This document shows positions 9,086 through 17,800 of a stretch of 18,932 nucleotides of DNA, in pieces. Positions within the stretch are counted from its first letter, which is position 1, and the number at the start of each line of letters is the position of its first letter. The translations under genes and the position numbers were made by a program. This stretch comes from Lunasporangiospora selenospora (lineage: Eukaryota; Mortierellomycota; Mortierellomycetes; Mortierellales; Mortierellaceae), in assembly GCA_015680635.1 (NCBI GenBank), contig JAABOA010000197.1, forward strand, positions 1 through 18,932. Reading direction: 5' to 3'. The notes beneath the pieces were generated by a model. It worked only from the letters and a program-made list of their open reading frames with translations. It did no database searches and was not told the origin of the DNA.

Positions 9086-11313
9086 TTACAAAGGTTCCTG
9101 CAATCTAGAGCGGAGGTGCAAAAAGCAAGCCTCAAAAATCGCTCGATCCTTACCAAAAGTCCACACCAGATCGACCTTGGTATCGGACAGAGCGTCGCTC
9201 TTTCTTGGAATATTGGGGATGCTTCCAGGGACTCCTTCTGTGACGGATTCAGCTCCAGCAAGAATGATTTTAAACTTTAGTATCGCTGCCAATGAACCTT
9301 CCGTCAAAGTTGCTGGCATTGATGATGTCCCGTCGTTTTTCTCGGACATTTGCGCTTCTTTTGCTTTTGCTTTTGCTCTCCGCGCGGCTCGAGACCAAGT
9401 ATTACTTCTTGCTTGGCAACAAAAGACATCATCATATTCACTCTCAGTGCCCAGCTCGTACTCGATACTGAGGCTATCAAGCACCAGCCTCAAACGATCG
9501 GAGATGATGCTCAATGCAATTCCTCGGATCAAGAAGGATAGAATTGGAGTAGGAGCTGCGAGTCTAGCCATCTTTCTTGGGGCATTCTGGGCGGATGACT
9601 AAAAAACACGTATTGAAATTATAAGAGCTGTATTCATGTGATCGATACGTTGACAACTTTAGGTTCTATATTATTGCCGTCACTTACTTTGAATGGACGC
9701 TCTTCTAGAAAGGACCAAGCAATTGCCCAGCGAGTTGTGCGGCCTTGATGGAAAGTTGTCAAAATATAATTGGAAATCTTGAATGAAATAAGGCAATTGT
9801 GTCAAAGCTAGTACTGACGGTCAATACACCCATTCAATCAATAAAGCAGCTGTTCATACATTGTTTTGCTTGAGGCAGGCAACCACTTTATCCAATGAAC
9901 TCCTTTTGCCAAGCATGCTGGAGTACCATCTGTCGTAGATTGGGAGCAAAAGGTGTTAACAGTGCGAAGAAGGATACGCGCTCAAGCTATGCAAGTAAAC
10001 AAAAATTACCCAATTTTGCCTTGCAGATGGATACTCTCGTCGATCATCTGTATCACAAATTGAACCTCTCCTCCAGTGGTAATCATTTCGTTTTGGGTAC
10101 CTTGACATACTGCCGACGGAGGAGCTTCTTTTATCTCAAGACTCTCCTGGATATCTTTCTCGTCATCATAGAATGGAGGGTTGCACATTGAGAAGTCGTA
10201 TCTAAGAGCATGTTAGCCCAATGGAATGTATCTGTGTAATAAATAGTCGAACGACTTCTATGCCTGAGTGCAGGCATCAGGCCATACCTTTTATCATCAT
10301 CAAATAAACTATCTGGGAAAGCCTTTCCAGAGTTATTCATTAGGATTGAAACGTGGTCCTCCAGTTTGTTTCGGTTGATGTTTTTACGGGCGAATGATAT
10401 TGAACGACTGTCAATGTCTAGCTTCAAAAAAGCATCCAGGATGGATGTATGAGAAGGCATGCTATACGCCAAGTACATGCAAGACAGCTCTACAGTCAAA
10501 TGGTACATTTACGGTACCTGTTCCAACCATTCTCCAGCTCATGTTCCGTCTGCATCCTAGCAGTGGGTAAATACAGGATGCTCCCGTACCACTAATATTC
10601 AAGGAGTCATGTTAGTATCACCATTCATAAACGAGCTCCTAGTGTATCTCTATTGGAATGGGACCTTACATATCTATACCCGTTATTATTCTTTCGTGGT
10701 TCTTGGACTGAATTAGATCTTCGATCCAACAGATATAATTGACGCGATTTGGTACCTAGAACATGAGCACAAATTAGTCTATGACTCGTGTCTTGTTAAG
10801 GAATTGTATAAACAACACATCTCTTACTGCTGGACAAAGTGAATCGAGTGGAATTTCCAAATTAAGCGAGAAATCGTTCTTAAGCAAGGTATATGTTAGT
10901 TCCCTACACAAATTATAGAAACTATGATTAAAAAGGTTTCCCTGGCCTAGAGGATAGGATGTTCGTCAAGCTCCATATATTAGAATAATTACTGGATCGC
11001 ACCACTTACCGCAAGGCATTTGGGTCTCTAAAGTTTACGAATCCTTTACCAGATCTCCCAGGATCCGCGTCAACATCGCCTTCCGTACTCTTGAAGAAAA
11101 CACTACACAACGCGCCACAATAAATTTTGTCAGCTTTCTTGACCTCGCTCTATGGAGCTACCATTCGCAGAACGACCGCAAGTCATACTATGGCCGGAAG
11201 GTAGGATATCGCTCAGCAAGCTCAAGAAAGTTTGGGGGATTATTATAATATGGATTAGAAGGATGCATTCCAGGAGTACCACTGGATGTGATGTCCAACT
11301 TTCGTTTCGCCAT
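9086..11313 (-). CDS. METTL16: METTL16-type U6 snRNA N6-adenosine methyltransferase
   Basis: Class I SAM-dependent methyltransferase that in animals and fission yeast places m6A in the ACAGA box of U6 snRNA. Exons: 11313-11189, 11102-11010, 10903-10828, 10755-10670, 10591-10518, 10417-10288, 10201-10010, 9929-9860, 9777-9688, 9598-9086 (TAA), giving about 482 residues; human METTL16 is 562. Visible family landmarks are NPPNFLELAERYPTF at the N-terminus, VPNRVNYICWIEDL, the SAM motif DIGTGASCIYPLL, GTDIDSRSISFARKN, and the catalytic NPPF in YDFSMCNPPFYDD. Further on are EVQFVIQMIDES, WYSSMLGKRSSL, FHQGRTTRWAIAWSFLE, NTWSRAARRAKAKAK and a terminal strand-helix ending HLRSRLQEPL. The Met at 11313 begins the conserved N-terminal basic stretch; an in-frame upstream reading exists but looks non-coding. 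Ten exons make it the second most intron-dense gene here. A good GTAAGG donor sits inside the last exon. Confidence 0.92.
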
Positions 11314-11460
11314 TTGAGGTGATGCAAAAAAGGTGGACCAAATGAGATGCTTGATCTCTTGCTCTTGATTCTTCGCACTCCGCCAATCAAGAAAAGTCAG
11401 ATGATTAAGGGCCTCGGTCGGAGACAAACCCTTCACCAACAATATAAAAATTTTCGCCAA
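11314..11460. promoter_or_regulatory. Compact divergent promoter: CCAAT and TATA boxes
   Basis: A CCAAT box lies at 11384-11388 within CGCCAATCA, a 9-mer also present ahead of XPO1 at 14717-14725. A TATAAAA lies 55 nt further right at 11443-11449. Together with the pyrimidine tract starting near 11465 this reads as a core promoter firing on the plus strand. The METTL16 start codon on the opposite strand is only 71 nt left of the CCAAT box, so this element may serve both directions. Promoter function is inferred from motifs and spacing only. Confidence 0.5.
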
Positions 11461-11464
11461 ACAG

Positions 11465-11585
11465 TTGTTTTGTTCTCTTCCTCCTTCACTCCCTTCTCCT
11501 TTCCACTTTCCTCTCCCTCACTCCTCCTCCATATCCTCCCCTCCATCCCTTCATCTATCCACTCTCTATCACCGCCATCTCATTA
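11465..11585 (+). promoter_or_regulatory. Long pyrimidine tract, likely transcription start region
   Basis: About 120 nt of almost uninterrupted C/T on the plus strand begin 15-20 nt after the TATAAAA. In fungi such CT blocks mark transcription initiation and 5' leaders. The tract is nearly 700 nt from the ATG22 start, so it probably belongs to a separate plus-strand transcript that includes the snoRNA, or to a long spliced ATG22 leader. Translated, it gives only Ser/Pro/Leu-rich low-complexity sequence, so I do not call a protein. Confidence 0.5.
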
Positions 11586-11789
11586 GACACTCGTTCCTTG
11601 TAGGTATTGACGAAAGATGCTCCCAAATGGATATCAGAATAAAGACGCGGCATGAGATCAGCCTTGGATCAACAGGTGTGGGGGGTTTTTTTTTGTTTGT
11701 GTGAGTGTATGAGCGTGCTATAGCTCTTGTTTAGTCCCTTTTATCTTCCAAGAGTCGCTTTCCCTTTCCCCATCCTTCCCTTTTATCTT

Positions 11790-11896
11790 TATGTGAAGCC
11801 ATGATGATCCCAATAGAGTCAAGCACTGAATACCCGGCCGCCACCGTGCGATGTCGGATGGATGTACAACTTTATTAATTCTGAGCGCTTCACGTA
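11790..11896 (+). ncRNA. Box C/D snoRNA, predicted 25S rRNA 2'-O-methylation guide (snR66-like)
   Basis: Box C ATGATGA is at 11801-11807, box D' CTGA at 11826-11829, and box D CTGA at 11881-11884. The ends pair: GTGAAGC (11793-11799) with GCTTCAC (11887-11893), extendable to about ten pairs with one G-U, giving the terminal stem that forms the C/D kink-turn. A degenerate C' (GATGGATG, 11857-11864) lies between. The guide next to D' (TAGAGTCAAGC, 11814-11824) is perfectly complementary over 11 nt to GCTTGACTCTA, part of the conserved 25S stretch GAGCTTGACTCTAG as I recall it. The base opposite the fifth nucleotide upstream of D' is the second U of GCUUGAC, which I take to be yeast Um2417, the snR66 site. 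I recognise no target for the D guide. It may be independently transcribed or released from an intron of a host transcript starting near 11465. Structure is seen; the target number is recalled. Confidence 0.82.
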
Positions 11897-11953
11897 TCTT
11901 TTTGTTTTTATTTGAATTGGTGTGAAAGTATAGTGGTAGTGGGCAGAATATTC

Positions 11954-11959
11954 AATAAA
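11954..11959 (+). terminator. Possible polyadenylation signal of the snoRNA unit
   Basis: AATAAA on the plus strand, about 60 nt past the snoRNA and 300 nt before the ATG22 start. It would suit the end of a short plus-strand transcript running from about 11465. It could equally be a chance hexamer in this AT-rich stretch. Confidence 0.35.
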
Positions 11960-12096
11960 TGATCGATATCATGAAACCACAATTGTCAATATCATTACCT
12001 GTGCGGATGGCCCTTTAATCTTGCCAGGACAAACAGCTTGCAAATCAAGAGAGGGGACTGCGGTGTCTCTGTTTGGCGCATCTGACCCAGAGAAAT

Positions 12097-12260
12097 TCTG
12101 GGCAGGACCTCTTCTCGTTCACTTCACAGTCCTCCCTTCACCATCGCATCCCTCTATCGCCTCCTTTTTACGGGCCTGGGAATCAACCCCAATACCATCC
12201 AACAGTGCTGCCATCCAGTTGTCGCCGCATCCCTGCCCGCATCAACCCTTGGTCAATACA
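12097..12260 (+). promoter_or_regulatory. ATG22 5' leader and start region
   Basis: A second C/T-rich stretch (about 12107-12172) and a CCAAT-like element lie within 165 nt of the ATG22 start codon. An in-frame open stretch reaches back to 12021 but begins without ATG and has no family resemblance, so I treat it as leader. I see no upstream ORF that overlaps the start codon. Confidence 0.4.
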
Positions 12261-14363
12261 ATGCACGTAACATTTTCTCCAGCTCCGCTTGAGCCAGTAA
12301 CCACAAAAAGAGAGATTTGGGCATGGTATAGCTTTGCATTCGCCGTCGAGGCCTATGTTGTGGTAATTAGAAGCACTCCGAACTGACGGGTCCTGAGCAT
12401 GTTACAAGATGTTCCATCGGACAGGTCATGACACGGAAATTAAAAATGCTTTTCCACTGTCTGGTGCCTTTGTCGCAATTAGGTTGCGCTGACAAGCTTT
12501 ATTCCTATTACTCTCGAGGCGCTCGCTTCGGAGAAGGGTCATCTCTATGGAACCAACGAGCCTTGCAATTCGCTGTCCAATTCAACTCTAGTCAATGTTG
12601 ACAGACCTCGCTGTATGATCTCCTTTGGCCAAATTGAGATTGATACGGCCTCCTTTGTCCTCTACCTGACATCGTTGGCGGTGTTTCTACAGGTTCGACA
12701 TGAAAATTGGAACACCTTTGAGTGGCGAGCGTGCTTTCAGCAGATAAATCAACAAAAACACGCATGTTGACACCCGTTCTATGTTTGACCTACTCTTTTA
12801 GGCGCTGACTGTAGTTTCCATTAGTTCCATGGCAGATTATGGATCTTATCGAAAGAAGCAGCTTGTTTTTTTCTCGATTGTTGGAGCGACTGCGACAATG
12901 CTTATAGGCGCAGTATCACTTGTTGGATTGGCGGGAGCACTCAGTGTGATTGCCAATGTGTCCTTTGGAGCAGGATTCGTGTGTTTTAACGCCTATTTAC
13001 CATTGCTTGTCCGTAATATTGAACACATCCGGAAAAAAAGTGAACAGATACAAACTCTCGAGGGTGAGATCAACTCTTTTTCTGGAGGAGAAATTGACGA
13101 TATCACCATTGCCGAGTCGGAAAGTGCTGCTTTACTTCCTGGCGCAGCGGGACTCAACGAGCAAGGAGACGACGTTATAGCGGAGGGGGAGCAGGGTGCT
13201 GGAAGCGATTTAGCTCAAAAGAAGGCACGACTTTTAACCTCCAAAAGTCAACTGGCCGAAGAAAAGGCGCAAATCATGGGCCAGATCAGTGCAAGAGGGT
13301 TTGCCAGTGGATATTTTGGAGGCATCCTGTTGTTGCTTGTTTGCCTCACTATCTCATACCTCGACAAATCCTCAGCCCGATCCTTGAAGTTTGGTATTTT
13401 CCTTTCGGGTCTTTGGTGGCTCGCATTTGCAGCTTTGGCGGGGGTGTGGCTGAAACGACGACCAGGACGAGAGCTTCGACTTGAAGACTCTGGAGCCAAA
13501 CGAGGTTCGTTGTGGGTGGCGTCGCGTTACGTGCTCTATTCATGGAGCCGAATGAAAAACACTATCGTCCAAGCGAGCCAACTACCCAGCGCATTCAGAT
13601 TCCTTGTCGCATGGTTCTTTCTGTCAGATGGTTACACCAGTATCGCAAATGTGGCATTACTCTTTGCAAAGACAACACTCCGGCTCCCCCAGACTCAGCT
13701 AATCCTTCTCTCGCTGATTGCGCCCATCTTTGCTCTCCTTGGAACGTTATTCTTCCCGCGGGTTCAGCAAATATTCAAGATGAGCCAAAAGCAGATGGTG
13801 CTTTTATTACTCTTTTTGCTTGCAATGGTTCCTCTGTATGGTGTCCTCGGCCTTCTTCTTCCATTCTTCCCAAAGCTTAACACGGCAACGGAGCTGTTTG
13901 CATTGGCGATGTACTTCGGATTCCTGCTTGGCGCTGTCCAAAGGTACAAGTGCACTGGCTTAACTTTCAGTTGTTAAGACATGTCTTTTGCATAATCACC
14001 CTAACTTTTCCTTATATCCGCCTTTCTTTGCCTCAAAGCTTCTGTCGGTCAATGTTTGCCGACCTGATCCCACGAGGACGAGAATCCGAGTTTTTTGGAC
14101 TCTATGCAATTACAGACAAGGGAAGCAGCTGGCTTGGTCCTTTAGCAGTGGCGGCCATCACAGATTATACTCATGACATTCGCTATTCTTTCTTCTTCCT
14201 AATGGTGTTGCTCGGTCTACCTTTTCCTATCATCTACTTCGGTGTGGATATGGAAAAGGGCAGACAAGAGGCTGATAAGGCATCCAAAGAGCTTGAAGCG
14301 GCCCAGAATGCTGACACAGTAGATCAGGATGAGGAGCAAGACAGCCTTTTGTCTCCTGCGTGA
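12261..14363 (+). CDS. ATG22: Atg22-family vacuolar amino-acid effluxer
   Basis: Polytopic major-facilitator-like protein of the vacuole membrane. In yeast it returns amino acids (leucine and others) to the cytosol after autophagic breakdown. Exons: 12261-12362, 12483-12692, 12802-13943, 14039-14363 (TGA), giving about 592 residues; yeast Atg22 is 528. Family marks are KREIWAWYSFAFAVEAYVVVA then TSFIPITLEALA, the VFLQALTVVSISSMADYGSYRKK segment at the end of the second helix, ISARGFASGYFGG ahead of a transmembrane helix, FFLSDGYTSIANVALLFAK, and SFCRSMFADLIPRGRESEFFGLYAITDKGSSWLGP. I count about eleven or twelve hydrophobic segments. Between the first helices and ISARG lies an acidic cytosolic loop (about residues 175-255) with predicted charged helices at both ends. 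The C-terminus is a charged tail ending QDSLLSPA. The ATG at 12261 is the first in frame before the conserved N-terminal motif. Confidence 0.93.
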
Positions 14364-14846
14364 AAAAATAACACACCCACACCCAACATTGTCAAGAAGG
14401 CATGGTGCATACCACCAGTACCATATCCTCTAATACCGAGCGGAGGGGGCACAGCCATTTTGTGTTCCTGTTAGTACCTGGCCACCCTTTAAACTACACC
14501 TCGCTTTAGTTGCCAGGTCGGCCTAACAGAAGCACAGTGATCTCGGTGTGAATCGAAGAGGAGAGAAAGAACCAATGGATCCTAAAAGTGGTGGACAATA
14601 AATGAATTTTGTCAGACATTGGCATGAACATCGAACCTCGCGACAACGTGACCAAGAAACGGCAGCTCGATGGATCGATGTGACGCGCGAGCCTGTATTT
14701 TTTGGGTTCATGGGAACGCCAATCATTCACTTGTTCCCTTGCCCTTTGCTTCATTCTCTCTTGCTCTTTTTTTTCTTCTAGTATTCCTTGTCGAACATCG
14801 CGCGCGCTGATCCGCCAGTTGAGGATCTTGTACACGATTCGATATC
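14364..14846. promoter_or_regulatory. Intergenic: ATG22 3' flank and XPO1 promoter
   Basis: These 483 nt hold no supportable gene. An AATAAA at 14597-14602 is a possible ATG22 polyadenylation signal, 234 nt past its stop. A CCAAT box at 14719-14723 sits in the same CGCCAATCA context as the one near METTL16. It is followed at 14727-14795 by a strong pyrimidine tract, which probably marks the XPO1 transcription start about 60-110 nt before the ATG. A 7-bp inverted repeat (ACCTGGC...GCCAGGT, 14477-14518) has a loop of about 28 nt and no clear role. Confidence 0.5.
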
Positions 14847-17800
14847 ATGGAGGTACCACCCCTGTTCCTTCTACTTTGACCTTGCTCTGTCTGCCCAATC
14901 CAAACTCAACCATTATCCTTCAGGACGACTCTCATTTGAGTCATTGCCCTGACATGGAGGGGCTGCAGCAGTTCTGCCTCCCTCCCCTGCAAAAGGATGG
15001 CTCATCTGATAATCTTGCTCTCATTCTTCCACTATCGATGTAGGCGATTCTCGACTTTAACCGCGAGCTGGATGTCGATTTGCTCGACCGTATTGTCCAA
15101 GCATTCTTCAGTGGCACCGGGCCAGACGTAAGTCTTTACCAAAGCTCAATCATCCTCCCTCCAAGTCTGGACAACGCTTTTACTCTCTTTCTGAGTATAT
15201 ATTTTTCTAAAAACCAGGACAAACTGGAGAACAAGTTGGACGGATTGGAAGACAATCAAAGCCTAGAGGGACTGGATTTGCCCCACTTCGCTTCTTTCCC
15301 CTTTCAGGGAGCCATTTTTACCCTAAAAAACAAACAAACACAATACGACACGCACAACGGCAGAGAACGGGAAGAGATTGGCTGCTTGCAGGAATGCACA
15401 GACTGGCATGCATAGATCAGTCGCCAAGGCGCAAAGTCCCTTTTCCAAGTGTTAGCTTGCCTGCCCTGCCTCTCTTTCAGCCATTTATTTCATACAAACC
15501 TCATGACAGAGTGGCAGTATACCCGGATTCAGAAGCAGCCCTCTCCTTTCCAATTTCAATTGTGCTTCTAGCCCTTCATCTGTCTAACCATTGCGTCTGT
15601 ATTTTATCTTTTAAAACACCAAATTACCGACTCATTTGTATTCGGCGGGGGCATTGACCAGCATAAACTTGCCCAGCAAGTCTTGACTCAGTTCCAAGAG
15701 CATCCCGATGCTTGGAGACGGGCTGATGTCATCTTGGACCGATCCAAGGTCACACAAACCAAGGTATGGCTGACTTTGTTCGGAGAAAAAGCTATCGATC
15801 TATCCATCGTAATCCGGATAGACTCTAATCTTGGTTAATTTGACTTTAGTATCTTGCTCTCAGCATCTTGGAAAGGCTGGTTCAAACAAGATGGAAATTG
15901 CTCCCATCTGAGCAATGCCAAGGTAACAAGGATTTGTGGTGATCACTGGCGAGACTGTTCATGGCGCTTATTGTCTTTTCCAAACTACTACAACACAACA
16001 CATCCTCACCTTCTCGACAATTATGTTCAATAGGAATCCGAAACTTCATTGTTGGATTGATTGTCAAGATGTCATCGGACGAAGCAATGCTTGTTCGCGA
16101 AAAGACGTTTATCAACAAACTCAATCTTGTCCTTGTACAGGTATGAGACAGGAAGCAGGAGAAACATTTGGTCAACTTGTCTGCAAAGACGTTTCTTGGA
16201 CATTAATTCTGTGTTTGGAACGCTATTTTCTAGATCCTCAAACAAGAGTGGCCCCATGCCTGGCCTGGCTTCATTCCAGAAATCGTTGTGTCGAGCAAGT
16301 CGAACTTGTCGCTCTGCGAGAATAACATGATTATTCTCAAGTTGTTGAGGTATGTGCCTCTCCTTGAATTTCGTGCAAGCCCGGAGTTTTGGACCATCTA
16401 CTTATCCCGACCATCATCAACATTAACTTTCTAATATCTGATTAATACTCCCTTTTTCAATTGCATAGTGAGGAGATTTTTGATTTCTCAGCAGAGCAAA
16501 TGACTCAGGTCAAGACCAAGAACTTGAAGAACTCTATGTGTGGTGAATTTTCTGAAATTTTCCAGCTCTGCAGTGAAGTCCTTCAAAAGGCCAATAAGCC
16601 TAGTCTGATCAGAGCTACCCTCAACACTCTATTGCGTTTCCTGAACTGGATTCCCCTCGGATATATCTTTGAAACCAACCTTGTGGAGACTCTTCGTACG
16701 CGGGTATGAGGGCTTTGATATAGATTGAAACTATGGTCGTCGGATTGTATTCTAAGTGCTCTTCTTCTAACATGGTTTCTCCCACCCGAAATAGTTCCTT
16801 GATGTCCCTCAGTTCCGAAATGTTACACTGAGGTGTTTGACCGAAATTGGGTGTCTTTCTGTTGCACCGGAATATAACGACAGATTCGTCATTCTTTTCA
16901 ACATTGTGATGAACTCGGTTGCAAAGACCATTCCTTTGGACGGAGGTAACCATCACGATACCTTTTGATTCTTTTGTAGCGCGAGCCTGAGGGATTTGTG
17001 CTAATCAATGCTGCAATTTTCACAATAGACATCGCTAAGATGTACGAGGATGCGAACGATGACGAACAACAGTATATCCAAGCATTAGCTCTCTTCCTTT
17101 CTGGATTCCTCGGAGCACATCTCAGGGTATGCCTGACTCCTGAACAAACATTGGTCTTCTTGTAATGTCCTTTCTACATCTCCCTTCCTACGTTTTCTAA
17201 CAATAGGCCTACCATATATGTATCCATAGCTTGTTGAGAACCCTCAGAACAAGGAGGCCCTTCTAGCCGCTCATCAGTACTTGCTCAAGATTTCTCTTGT
17301 GGAAGAGCGTGAGATTTTCAAGATTTGTCTTGAGTATTGGGCCAAACTAGTAGCAGAACTATACGAAGAAATCCAGCAGCTTCCCGTGATGGATATCCCG
17401 TTGCTTAACCTTGGCCCTGGTGGTCCAACGGCTGGAAGTGTGTCCTTGCGCAAGAATCTTTATAGAGATGTTCTCATTCAGTTGCGAGTGGTTATGATTG
17501 AGCGCATGGTCAAGCCCGAGGAGGTATGCTTTCCTGCCAAAATTACGGCCGCATCTTCAGCCACTTTTCTCTTCAGTCATATTTAGTCCAAAGCTAACAG
17601 CGTCCTTGTTTCTGCACTATTTACCTACTAGGTCTTGATCGTTGAAAATGACGAGGGAGAAATTGTTCGTGAGGTGATTAAGGAGAGCGATACTATTACA
17701 TTATACAAGTCTATGCGCGAGGTTCTCATTTATCTCACTCACTTGGATTACATGAACACTGAGATGATTATGTCCGATAAGCTTATGAAGCAAGTCGACA

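Noticed and set aside
9177-9602. 141-codon plus-strand open frame over the last METTL16 exon
   Set aside because: It is antisense to a coding exon with recognisable family motifs and lacks its own domain.
14477-14518. Inverted repeat ACCTGGC...GCCAGGT after ATG22
   Set aside because: Only 7 bp with a long loop and no T-run or known motif, so it is not distinguishable from chance.
15219-15415. Possible extra exon in XPO1 intron 2 ([14 protein letters not shown]...)
   Set aside because: CRM1 proteins have no insertion here, the segment ends in a stop, and direct joining of 15127 to 15662 gives the conserved sequence.
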